Assembly: GCF_002931235.1 (NCBI RefSeq)
Contig: NZ_PSTT01000009.1
Span: 1 to 64,000 of the forward strand
Length of the DNA: 64,000 nucleotides
From: Subtercola sp. Z020
GTDB taxonomy: Bacteria; Actinomycetota; Actinomycetes; Actinomycetales; Microbacteriaceae
Direction: 5' to 3'
Shown: positions 32,128 to 40,228 of the stretch, one piece after another
How the letters are laid out: every line of letters begins with the position of its first letter
Position numbering within the stretch: position 1 is the first letter of the stretch
Program-made: the position numbers and the translations under genes
Notes under the pieces: model-generated
What the model saw: the letters and a program-made list of their open reading frames with translations, nothing else
Told to the model about the DNA's origin: nothing
Database searches by the model: none

Positions 32128-32325
32128 GGGCCGCTGTCGAACCCCGCCGCCCGGGTCGCCTGGGTCTACGGCGTGGTGGTCAAGTAGACCGGCCCGCTGC
32201 ATCGACCGCGTGGATAGGCGGTATTGCACATTCCCTCTTCCTCCTCACCCCGGGGAGCGATGAGGCTTCAGGGAGATTCGACAGTGATCTGAAGCGCTCA
32301 ACGAAGAGAAATCAGGCATGTGCAC

Positions 32326-33576
32326 ATGACGAAAATCCCTGCCGCCCAGAGTCAGCACGAGGTCGCCGAAGCGGCCGACGCTCGGCTGATGACGAATGGC
32401 AAGCGCGCCGGAAAGCCGCAGGGGGTGGTTCTGCTCGCGGGCAGCTGCATGCCCGTGCTCGCTGCGACGCTCATCACCCCCGTACTTCCCTCGATGAGCG
32501 AGTACTTCGCCAGCACCCCGGGGGCGGCGGCCCTGGTCCCTCTGCTCATCGGGATTCCGGCGCTGGTGGTGGCCATCCTGGCGCCGTTCGCCGGGAGCAT
32601 CGTCGACCGGTTCAACCGCCGCACCATCCTGCTGATCGGGCTCGTGCTCTACGCGCTCGTCGGCACGATGCCGCTCTACCTCGACTCCCTCTACGCCATA
32701 GCCGCGAGCCGTCTTGCCGTGGGTGTGGCCGAGGCGGCCATCATCACCTGTTGCACCACTCTTCTGGGCGACTACTTCGCCGGCCAGCGGCGGAACCGGT
32801 ATTTCGGACTGCAAGCTGTCGTCACAGCTCTGGCGGCCACGGTCTTCTTCGCCCTCGGCGGTGCGCTCGGAGCCACCGGCTGGCGCACGCCGTTCTGGGT
32901 CTACGCAGGTTCCCTGATCATCTTCGCGTTCATGATCCCGTTGATCTCGCAGCCGGTCGGCGACGGCCGCGCCAGGAGTGAGCGAGTCGCTCTGCCCCCG
33001 ATTCCCTGGGCGCGGATCGCGGGCCCCTGCATCGTGGCCGTCTTCGGCGGAATCGTCTTCTACGCGGTGATCGTTCAGCTCTCGTACGTGTTGACCGGCA
33101 TCGGAGTCTCTGCCACAGCGATCATCGGCCTTGCCAGTGCGCTCGCCTCTCTCGCGACGGCAGCCGGCGCGATCTCCTTCCGGCGCCTGGCCCGGCTGCA
33201 GGCCAAACTGCTGCTTCCTCTGGGCTTCGTGCTGGCCGCGGTCGGGCTCGTGGTGATCTGGATCGCGGGCAGCTCCTTCGCGGCGGTTCTCATCGGTGCG
33301 ATCGTCGCCAGTGCCGGAACGGGCATCCTGCTCCCCACCATGCTCACCTGGGCGGTCGCCGGCCTGAGCTTCGACGAGCGCGGTCGCGGTACCGGGCTGT
33401 GGCAGTCGGCGTTCTTTCTGGGCCAGTTCCTCTCGCCCCTCGCCGTGATCGCGTTGACCGGCATCGCAGGCGCGCTCCAGCCGGCGCTCGGCCTCCTCGG
33501 AGTCTTCAGCCTGCTGGTGGCGGCCGTCATCTTCGTCACCCTGCGAAACCGGTCGTCGACGGACTTCCTCAGGTAG
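32326..33576 (+). CDS. MFS transporter (12-TM)
   Basis: This 416-residue carrier has about 12 transmembrane helices. The loop 2-3 motif reads GSIVDRFNRRTILLIGLV, and VGVAEAAIITCCTTLLGDYF follows in the fourth-fifth helix region. It is 198 bases downstream of the HisD-like gene on the same strand and probably imports that enzyme's substrate or exports a product. The start may be ATG 32326 or GTG 32320; a GAAGAGA lies 10-16 bases upstream. It is convergent with the enolase-superfamily gene at 33609. Confidence 0.88.
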   Translation: MTKIPAAQSQHEVAEAADARLMTNGKRAGKPQGVVLLAGSCMPVLAATLITPVLPSMSEYFASTPGAAALVPLLIGIPALVVAILAPFAGSIVDRFNRRTILLIGLVLYALVGTMPLYLDSLYAIAASRLAVGVAEAAIITCCTTLLGDYFAGQRRNRYFGLQAVVTALAATVFFALGGALGATGWRTPFWVYAGSLIIFAFMIPLISQPVGDGRARSERVALPPIPWARIAGPCIVAVFGGIVFYAVIVQLSYVLTGIGVSATAIIGLASALASLATAAGAISFRRLARLQAKLLLPLGFVLAAVGLVVIWIAGSSFAAVLIGAIVASAGTGILLPTMLTWAVAGLSFDERGRGTGLWQSAFFLGQFLSPLAVIALTGIAGALQPALGLLGVFSLLVAAVIFVTLRNRSSTDFLR

Positions 33577-33608
33577 GGTCTCCCCGCCCGGGTGTTCTCC
33601 GAACCCGG

Positions 33609-34769
33609 TCAGCTGATCTTCATCCCGAGGCCCGGCACGAACTCGAACCGCACCTCGGCGTCGTCGGGGAGAACGGCCCCGCTTCCCACGGTTGCGAGGT
33701 CGGAACGCTCGATCCGGCCGTTTCTGATGGGGAACGGTGCAGACTGCGTTGCATCCCGCATCGGGTTGTTGAGGGTGCACACTTCGACAAGCGGCATGCC
33801 GAGCGCGAATGCGGCGTGCGTGCTGTTCAGGAGCTGGATTCCGCTGCCCCATACGTGCGGGATGGAATCCACTCCCCGCCCCCTGGCTTCGGTCACGACG
33901 CGTGCGAACTGCGCATAACCGCCCACCATCCCCAGATCGGGCTGCACGATTCGTACGCCATCGATGTTCATCAGGTGGCCGAAGTCCTCGGCCACGCTGT
34001 AGCTCTCGACCCCTGACACCGGCACCTCGAGGGCAGCCGTGACGGCGGAGTAGCCCGCAATGTCTTCGGCAGCGCAGGGCTCCTCATACCAGTGGTAGGG
34101 CAGCGTGGACTGGAAGGCCCTTCCGACCTCGACTGCGTCTTCGATGCTCCACGGATGCGACGCGCAGCCCTGCACGAGGTCGAGTGCGACCTTCAGATCG
34201 CTGTCGAGGCGGGGTGCGATGTAGTCCATCAATTCGATGGTGGTCTGCGGATCCCGCATCGCCCTGATCTTGACAGTCGAGAATCCGGCATCCTGCTGCT
34301 CAGAGATCCAGCCGAAGACCTGCTCCGGCGTCACCCCCAGGCCGCCGCTCGCGTATCCGCCGATGGAGTCCGGCACCGCAAGCGGGTCTACGGCGAGGTG
34401 CTGCCACAGCGGGAGGCCGGCTTCCTTCGACTCTGCGTCGAGGCAGGCCATCTCGACTGCAGCGATGACGCCGGAGGCGATACCGCCGCGTGCCCAGAAC
34501 CGGGTGTACGACCGCAGGTGGTCACCCACCGTCTTGGCGCTGAATTCCTCCTCGGGGATGTAGGGCAGGAGCGCGGTGAGCAATCCCGGTACGGCCTCGG
34601 CCGCCATCGTCGACTGGGAGACTTCACCCAGGCCGACGGCGCCCGACTCGGTCGTCACCTCGACGAGAGCGGTGTTCCATGCCCAGATTCGGCCACCGAC
34701 CCATTCCAGCGGAGGGTCGTTGCGGTTGTCGTAGCTGAGCAGCACAGAGCGGATGGATGCGATCTTCAT
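33609..34769 (-). CDS. Enolase-superfamily enzyme, mandelate racemase subgroup (dehydratase/racemase/lactonizing type)
   Basis: This 386-residue two-domain protein has an N-terminal capping domain (about 1-125) and a TIM barrel. Visible catalytic features: K-x-R in TVKIRAMRD, metal ligands in KVALDLVQG (Asp), WYEEP (Glu) and VSGVESYS (Glu), and general-base His in IPHVWGSGI. The barrel end carries LGMPLVEVCTLNNPMRD, as in acid-sugar or hydroxyproline-betaine-like members. The reaction is probably abstraction of a proton alpha to a carboxylate; substrate unknown. It is divergent from the RraA-like gene across a region with the operator ATTTGGTCCAACCAAAT. Confidence 0.9.
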   Translation of the reverse strand: MKIASIRSVLLSYDNRNDPPLEWVGGRIWAWNTALVEVTTESGAVGLGEVSQSTMAAEAVPGLLTALLPYIPEEEFSAKTVGDHLRSYTRFWARGGIASGVIAAVEMACLDAESKEAGLPLWQHLAVDPLAVPDSIGGYASGGLGVTPEQVFGWISEQQDAGFSTVKIRAMRDPQTTIELMDYIAPRLDSDLKVALDLVQGCASHPWSIEDAVEVGRAFQSTLPYHWYEEPCAAEDIAGYSAVTAALEVPVSGVESYSVAEDFGHLMNIDGVRIVQPDLGMVGGYAQFARVVTEARGRGVDSIPHVWGSGIQLLNSTHAAFALGMPLVEVCTLNNPMRDATQSAPFPIRNGRIERSDLATVGSGAVLPDDAEVRFEFVPGLGMKIS

Positions 34770-34880
34770 TCAGGGTCTCCTTTGACGAGAACGGGGCGAG
34801 CAAGTCAGTAGCAACGCGATTGGCAGGGCCAAGTTTGCTGTCGAGACGACTCTTCGACTCTAAAATGCCGGTTGCAAGCA

Positions 34881-34897
34881 ATTTGGTCCAACCAAAT
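34881..34897. promoter_or_regulatory. GntR/FCD-type operator 1, perfect palindrome ATTTGGT-cca-ACCAAAT
   Basis: This 17-bp perfect dyad fits the FadR/FCD-family pattern TGGTnnnACCA. It lies between the minus-strand enolase-superfamily gene (start 34769) and the plus-strand RraA-like gene (start 34961), so it can control both. The preceding GCAAGCA is also found before operator 2 at 39110. Confidence 0.75.
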
Positions 34898-34960
34898 GTG
34901 CCAAAGTCACGATTTACGGGGTACTGTGGGGTGACTAGTTTCCGAAGGAGTAAGCCCGTC

Positions 34961-35641
34961 ATGACCCCTCCCCTGACCGACGAGACCCCGGCCCTCGACG
35001 CCGGTGTCACCTCCGCCCAGCTCTCCGACTCGCTCGACTCGATCGGGCTCCGGGATCGGGTCGTGGCTGCCACCGTGCAGTCGCAGACGCGCGGTGCCCG
35101 CATTGCCGGTGTTGCCAGAACGGTACGGTTCGAGCCGGAGACGAGGCCCGCCGTTGAAGCGTACGGCGATCCGCATCCCTACGACACGTTCATCGAGTTC
35201 ATGGACGGCGTAGAGCCCGGTGAGGTCATCGTGGTCTCGACCGGTGGCGATCCCAGCACCGCGTACTGGGGGGAGCTCTTCTCCGCCGCCGCCATCGGGC
35301 GGGGCGGCGTCGGCGTCATCTGCGACAGTTTCACTCGGGACCGATCGAAGATCGACGCACTCCGATTCCCGGTGTTCTCGGCCGGCACGCGGCCCATCGA
35401 CTTTCGCGCCCGAATGGTCATCACCGGCCACCAGGTTCCTGTCGTTTTCGGTGGTGTCAGAATCTCTCCCGGCGACCTCGTGCTCGGCGACGACGACGGT
35501 ATCGTGGTCGCCCCCCTCGACCGCCTCGGCGAGGTGGTCGAGGTAGCCAATGCTCGGGCCGCGACAGAGTCTGCTGTGCTCGAAGAACTGCTCTCCGGCA
35601 GCACCATCGGCGAGGTCTGGAAGAAGTACCGAACTCTCTGA
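34961..35641 (+). CDS. RraA-like protein (aldolase/decarboxylase-type family)
   Basis: This 226-residue protein of the RraA/HMG-aldolase-like fold contains the family segment WGELFSAAAIGRGGVGVICDS followed by FTRDRSKI: the Gly-rich loop and the Asp/Arg-Asp pair that binds the metal and carboxylate. Members include 4-hydroxy-4-methyl-2-oxoglutarate aldolase and oxaloacetate decarboxylase, as well as proteins merely annotated as RNase E inhibitors. In a sugar-acid cluster an aldolase or decarboxylase step is the better guess. GAAGGAG lies 10 bases before the ATG at 34961. It is probably co-transcribed with the second enolase-superfamily gene 47 bases downstream. Confidence 0.88.
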   Translation: MTPPLTDETPALDAGVTSAQLSDSLDSIGLRDRVVAATVQSQTRGARIAGVARTVRFEPETRPAVEAYGDPHPYDTFIEFMDGVEPGEVIVVSTGGDPSTAYWGELFSAAAIGRGGVGVICDSFTRDRSKIDALRFPVFSAGTRPIDFRARMVITGHQVPVVFGGVRISPGDLVLGDDDGIVVAPLDRLGEVVEVANARAATESAVLEELLSGSTIGEVWKKYRTL

Positions 35642-35688
35642 GCGGGCACGCCGCCCAGGACAACCCTCACGAAGATGGAGATGCGACG

Positions 35689-36828
35689 ATGACGTCAGAG
35701 CACCCTGCACGGTCGGCGGGCGCCGACACGATCACCGGAATCGACATCCGGGTCTGCCGATCCGATGAGTCCGACGTGCGCGAGGCCGCGGCCCTGGCCG
35801 GCGGCACCCGGCCGCCGTTCATCGTGGTGACCATGACGACGGCCGACGGCACCACCGGTACCTCTTTCGGTTTCGCGACCCTGAACCCGCGGGCTGCCGG
35901 CGAGTCGATGGTGGCTCTGAAACAGTTCTTTCTGGGTCGGAATGTCTTCGATCGCGAGCGGGCAGCGTACGAGTTCCGGAGATTCGACCGCAGCTGGACG
36001 CTCTCGCCCCTCTACGCTTACGGGCCCTTCGACAACGCGAGCTGGGATGTGATCGGGAAGAAGGCGGGTGTCTCGGTTTCCCGCCTTCTCGGTCGTGCGC
36101 GCGACGAGGTGCCGGTCTATGTCAGCTCCATGTTCCTGCCGGGCGGGCGGGATGCGTACGTCGAGCAGGCGCTCGATGCGCAGGCCACAGGGTTTCGCGG
36201 CTACAAGATCCACCCCGCAGGCCGCGTGGCCGAAGACCTCGAGGTCTACGAGGCTGTTCGCGAAGCGGTCGGACCGGAGTTCACCCTGATGTGCGATCCT
36301 GTCGGAGCGTACAGCTACTCCGAGGCCGTCACGGTCGGCCGCACACTCGAGAGACTCGGTTTTCGCTGGTTCGAGGAACCGGTGCACGACATCGACTGGC
36401 ACAGCCAGCAGAGCCTGGCACGCAGCCTCGACATCCCGATACTCGGCACGGAGACCTCGCCCGAAGCGCATCGCGGAACCTCCCAGGCCATCGCCTCGGG
36501 TGCCGTCGACATGGTGCGCGCCGATGTCTCGTGGCGTGGCGGCATCTCGGGAGTGATGAAGGTCGGCGCCCTGGCCGATTCGTTCGGCATGAACTGCGAG
36601 CTGCACACGTGCGTGTACCACGCGCTCGACCTGATCAACCTGCAGTGTGCATCGGCGATGATGAACTGCTCCTACCTCGAGCTGCTCTACCCACTGGCCG
36701 ACAACGACTTCGGCCTGACGACGCCGATCGACATCGTCGACGGCATGGCGAGGGTGCCCGACAGGCCGGGCCTCGGCGTCGACTACGACTGGGACTTCAT
36801 CGACAACAGCACGCTCACCATCCTGTGA
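35689..36828 (+). CDS. Second enolase-superfamily enzyme (mandelate racemase subgroup)
   Basis: This 379-residue protein shares the two-domain layout but is clearly different from the copy at 33609. It has K-x-H (GFRGYKIHPAG), metal-binding Asp in LMCDPVGAYS, FEEP, GTETSPEAH, and an Asp/His dyad in VRADVSWRGGI and CELHTCVYHAL. The KxH plus His-Asp dyad layout is that of acid-sugar dehydratases of the mandelate racemase subgroup. The N-terminal 20 residues are variable. It follows the RraA-like gene and precedes, convergently, a GntR regulator. Together with the first copy it implies two separate proton-abstraction steps or two substrates. Confidence 0.88.
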   Translation: MTSEHPARSAGADTITGIDIRVCRSDESDVREAAALAGGTRPPFIVVTMTTADGTTGTSFGFATLNPRAAGESMVALKQFFLGRNVFDRERAAYEFRRFDRSWTLSPLYAYGPFDNASWDVIGKKAGVSVSRLLGRARDEVPVYVSSMFLPGGRDAYVEQALDAQATGFRGYKIHPAGRVAEDLEVYEAVREAVGPEFTLMCDPVGAYSYSEAVTVGRTLERLGFRWFEEPVHDIDWHSQQSLARSLDIPILGTETSPEAHRGTSQAIASGAVDMVRADVSWRGGISGVMKVGALADSFGMNCELHTCVYHALDLINLQCASAMMNCSYLELLYPLADNDFGLTTPIDIVDGMARVPDRPGLGVDYDWDFIDNSTLTIL

Positions 36829-36853
36829 GTACCGGTCGCGATCGGGGGCGGTC

Positions 36854-37588
36854 CTAGCCCGAGGCTTCGAGGTTCGACTCCCGGAGCGACCGCTCGACAG
36901 CGCCCACGTGTGCCGCTGCGGCAGCACTTGCGCGGGCGGGATCACGGTCGCGAATGGCGTGGTAGATCGACGAGTGGTCGCTGCGGGCGTCGAGGGGATA
37001 CGCCGTGCTCCGGTACTGGCCGCCCGAGACCCTCAGACGGAACGTGGTGCTGTTCAGGGTCGAACCGAGTGCACTGAGTGCCGGGTTCCGCGCCGCCTCG
37101 TTGATGATCTGGTGGAAGCGGAGGTCGAGTTGCGCTGCTTCGTCGGTGCGCTGGGAGCCCGCGGCTTCGGGCGTTCCCGACATCGAATCGAGGCACTGCT
37201 CCAGTGCGGCCAGCTCCTCGTCGGTGATGCGCACACAGGCGAGGCTCGCCGCCTCGGCTTCGACGATGCGGCGGAGGGTCAGCAGATCGAGGAGTGTGGC
37301 AATCGGCGAGATCTCGATCATGAACGCCATGCTGTCGAGCAGCGAAGCCGGCGCGAGGTCACGCACGAAGGCGCCCGACCCGCGCTTGATCTCGATCACG
37401 CTCGACTGCGCGAGTGCGCCAAGCGCCTCACGGATGGTGTTGCGCGACACACCCATCTCGCTGGCCAGCTGTCGCTCAGGAGGGAGCCGGTCGCCGCTCT
37501 TCAAGCCGCGTTCCACGATCATCGCCTTGAGCTGCGCCACGACCAGTGTGACGGCAGAGCCTGCGTCAAGGGTGATGGGATCGGTCAT
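36854..37588 (-). CDS. GntR family regulator, FadR/FCD subfamily
   Basis: This 244-residue protein has an N-terminal winged helix (about 10-75, VAQLKAMIVERGLKSGDRLPPERQLASEMGVSRNTIREALG) and an all-helical FCD domain (about 95-235) with the metal-binding Asp/His positions (HQIINEAARNPAL). FCD proteins in such clusters sense carboxylic or sugar acids. It is transcribed from its own start 83 bases from the MFS stop and is one of two candidates for binding the TTTGGTCCAACCAA sites. Confidence 0.92.
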   Translation of the reverse strand: MTDPITLDAGSAVTLVVAQLKAMIVERGLKSGDRLPPERQLASEMGVSRNTIREALGALAQSSVIEIKRGSGAFVRDLAPASLLDSMAFMIEISPIATLLDLLTLRRIVEAEAASLACVRITDEELAALEQCLDSMSGTPEAAGSQRTDEAAQLDLRFHQIINEAARNPALSALGSTLNSTTFRLRVSGGQYRSTAYPLDARSDHSSIYHAIRDRDPARASAAAAAHVGAVERSLRESNLEASG

Positions 37589-37670
37589 CGTGCCGTGTCC
37601 TTCCGCCTCGCCGGGCAGTGGTGCGGCCCGAGGATGACGCCAGCTTAGTTCGACCCACCGGCAGCACCGG

Positions 37671-38996
37671 TCAGTTCAGAACCGGCACGGTGGGCTCGTC
37701 GCTGACGTGCTCGGCGATCTTCGGCACGATGACGAGATAGTTGACGGCGCCGGCGATGGCGATGGCTCCCGCAAGTACCAGGGCGACGACGAAGCTGCCT
37801 GTCGTGGCGACGATGGCACCCGTGACGATCGGTCCGAGGAACCCTGCGAGGTTGCCCGCGAAGTTCTGGATGCCCGCCAGCGAACCCACGTGGCGCTCGC
37901 TCGGTGCGAATTCTGCCGGGAACGTGCCGAGCGAGGGCCCGCCGATCAGCAGGGCTCCGTAGCTGATCGTCAACAGCACCAGCGCGGCGGCGGCAGACGG
38001 AGTGAAGGCGGCGAAGGCGATGAGGCTCGAGACGAGCATCCCGACCACGATGAAGCCCTTCCGCACGCGGTTGGTGCTCCACCCGCGACGGATGAACCGG
38101 TCCTGCAGGAAACCGCTCGTGAGTTCGGTGAGCACGGCGAAGATCCCTGGGATCGCTCCGAAGATGCCCAGCGTGAGCAGGCTGAATCCTCGCGCACTGA
38201 CGAGATAGGAGGGAAACCAGGTGATGAAGAAGTAGGCCACATAGTTGAAGCAGAAGTACCCGATCATTAGGCCCCAGGTCGAGCGGCGGCGAAAGAGCTC
38301 GCGCCACTTGACGTCGCGCACGGCCTCGCCCACGCGGGTCTTGGTGGCGGAGACGGTGTCAGAGGCGATGTGGGCCAGTTCCGCCGCGTTGACCCGGCGG
38401 TGATCGCCCGGCCGACGGTACTCTGCGAGCCAACCGATCGCCCAGACCAGGGCCAGCGCGCCTGTGATGAGGAACGCCACGCGCCACCCGGCCCAGGCGA
38501 TTATTCCGGCAACCAGGGGGAGGGTGATCACTCCGCCGACGCGCGCGCCGATGTCCCATGTGGCTGTAGCCGAACTCCGCTCGCGCCGCGGGAACCATTC
38601 GGCGGTCGCCTTGATGCACGAGGGATACTGCGTCGCCTCTCCGAGCCCGAGCAGGAATCGCAGCGCCACCAGTGCGCCGACTCCATTCACCGCGGCGGTC
38701 GCAAGCGTCGCGACTCCCCAGACGATCGCACCCACTCCGTAGACGAGCCGCGAACCGATCCTGTCGACAAGGACGCCGATGGGCAGCAGGAAGATCGCGT
38801 AGGCGAGAAAGAACCAGCCGAGCACAAGACCCTGCACAAGCGGGGAGATGTGCAGGTCTTGGCTCATGTAGGGCAGGGCGACACTGATCGTCGAGCGGTC
38901 GATGTTGGTGATCGCCACCCCGACCCCCGCCAGTATCGCTATCTGCCACCGAACGTTGGTGCGCTTCGCGCCGGGGGTCTTTGTTGTGCTCGCCAT
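37671..38996 (-). CDS. MFS transporter, anion:cation symporter (sugar-acid permease) type
   Basis: This 441-residue carrier has 12 predicted helices. Its N-terminus has ITNIDRSTISVALPYMSQDL in helix 1, typical of the ACS group (glucarate, galactonate and hexuronate carriers). GVLVDRIGSRLVYGVG is the loop motif, and FLLGLGEATQYPSCIKATAEWFPRRERSSAT is the long signature before helix 5 of that group. It probably imports the acid metabolised by the adjacent dehydratases. AAGGAGGAG lies 7-9 bases before the ATG at 38996. Operator 2 (39110-39126) lies 114 bases upstream. Confidence 0.9.
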   Translation of the reverse strand: MASTTKTPGAKRTNVRWQIAILAGVGVAITNIDRSTISVALPYMSQDLHISPLVQGLVLGWFFLAYAIFLLPIGVLVDRIGSRLVYGVGAIVWGVATLATAAVNGVGALVALRFLLGLGEATQYPSCIKATAEWFPRRERSSATATWDIGARVGGVITLPLVAGIIAWAGWRVAFLITGALALVWAIGWLAEYRRPGDHRRVNAAELAHIASDTVSATKTRVGEAVRDVKWRELFRRRSTWGLMIGYFCFNYVAYFFITWFPSYLVSARGFSLLTLGIFGAIPGIFAVLTELTSGFLQDRFIRRGWSTNRVRKGFIVVGMLVSSLIAFAAFTPSAAAALVLLTISYGALLIGGPSLGTFPAEFAPSERHVGSLAGIQNFAGNLAGFLGPIVTGAIVATTGSFVVALVLAGAIAIAGAVNYLVIVPKIAEHVSDEPTVPVLN

Positions 38997-39109
38997 CAGG
39001 GTCTCCTCCTTGAGTCCATGCAGACAAATTCGGGACGGCTTTGCGCTATTGGCATGACCGATTTCCGATTTACCGATGACTTTAGCAACTGAGAGGGTCC
39101 TAGGCAAGC

Positions 39110-39126
39110 ATTTGGTCCAACCAATA
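39110..39126. promoter_or_regulatory. GntR/FCD-type operator 2, ATTTGGT-cca-ACCAATA
   Basis: It is identical to operator 1 over 14 consecutive bases (ATTTGGTCCAACCA) plus the AA that follows, and the preceding GCAAGCA is shared too. It lies between the MFS gene (minus) and the GntR gene at 39244 (plus), so it links carrier, regulator and the enzymes at 33609-36828. Confidence 0.72.
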
Positions 39127-39243
39127 GACACTCAGTGACGACGTGGCGTCTCACCCCGGATCCCTTGAGGGAGAGGCGGCGGCGTGGCCGGCGCCTCTTC
39201 CGAGGTTCTGCTCGGTCATACGTAACATCGATACCATGGGGGA

Positions 39244-40041
39244 ATGAGTGACGTCTTGGGGCAACCGCGGTCTGGCACGGTAGCTCGAACCCAGCGCGTC
39301 TCGACGCGGCTGGGCGTGGTCGTCGTGCACGACATCGTGGAATTGATCGTTACCGGCGAACTGGCTCCCGGTGCGAGCCTCCCTGTGGAGAGCGTTCTCT
39401 GCGAGGAGTTCGGGGTCAGCCGAACCGTCGTGCGGGAGTCGGTCAAACGCATCGAGGAGAAGGGTCTGCTCCGTGTGGAGCAGGGTCGCCGGGGAACGAC
39501 GGTGGCGCCCGTCTCGCAGTGGAATCTCGCCGACCCGATCGTGCTGTCGTGCCTCATCGAGCACGACGATTCGTTCGGCATTCTGGACGACGTCGTCTTC
39601 GTGCGGGCCGCTCTCGAGAGCGACATGTCGTACCTCGCAGCACGCCGTGCGACAACCAGCGATGTTGCCGCGTTGATGGATGCTCTGGAGCAGATGCGCC
39701 TGGCGTCGAACGATGCGCAGGCCTTCGCCGAGCTGGACGCGACCTTCCACGACGTCATCATGGACGCTTCCCGGGTGCGTATCGCTCCGAGTATCTCCCG
39801 CTCGCTCGTGGGGCACGCGCTGCAGAGTGACCGCTACCGGGGCATCCCCGTCTCGGATGCGGTAGAGGCGACGCTCTCCGAGCACGAGCTCATCGCGCAG
39901 GCCATCGCGGCCGGTGATGCCGAGGGCGCACGGCAGGCGATGCGGGCGCACATCGAGGTCGCGTGGGCTCGCCGCCGCATGCCCACGGCGCCCCAGGCGG
40001 TTCCGCCCGCCGATCTGCAGTCCTCACCCAGCGCCAGGTAG
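39244..40041 (+). CDS. GntR family regulator, FadR/FCD subfamily (second)
   Basis: This 265-residue protein has a winged helix at about 20-90 (VVVHDIVELIVTGELAPGASLPVE, CEEFGVSRTVVRESVKRIEEKGLL) and an FCD domain to about 240, with the DATFHDVIMDASR metal site. It lies beside operator 2 and is the best candidate for its regulator. -10-like TACCAT (39232-39237) is exactly 6 bases before the ATG, so the mRNA is probably leaderless. A sugar ABC importer starts 188 bases downstream on the same strand. Confidence 0.92.
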   Translation: MSDVLGQPRSGTVARTQRVSTRLGVVVVHDIVELIVTGELAPGASLPVESVLCEEFGVSRTVVRESVKRIEEKGLLRVEQGRRGTTVAPVSQWNLADPIVLSCLIEHDDSFGILDDVVFVRAALESDMSYLAARRATTSDVAALMDALEQMRLASNDAQAFAELDATFHDVIMDASRVRIAPSISRSLVGHALQSDRYRGIPVSDAVEATLSEHELIAQAIAAGDAEGARQAMRAHIEVAWARRRMPTAPQAVPPADLQSSPSAR

Positions 40042-40079
40042 CGCCCTCCGTCGGTCCCAGGCTGATGGCCGAGGCTTCT

Positions 40080-40150
40080 TTACGCCCAATGATCTCATCA
40101 TATGTATTACTGTCTAATCCATTGCATATTACGTATGACTAGAATATCGT
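40080..40150 (+). promoter_or_regulatory. AT-rich promoter region of the sugar ABC operon
   Basis: This is the most AT-rich stretch of the window. It contains CATATGTATTA, GCATATTACGTATG and a good -10 TAGAAT (40140-40145). The -35 is uncertain. The 5' UTR to the binding-protein gene would be about 80 bases. Confidence 0.5.
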
Positions 40151-40228
40151 GGCCGTGTTCCGCAGGCCGTCGCACCCCTCGCGAACGCCGCGAACACCCC
40201 CGAACACCGCCCAACGAAGGGAACCTCA

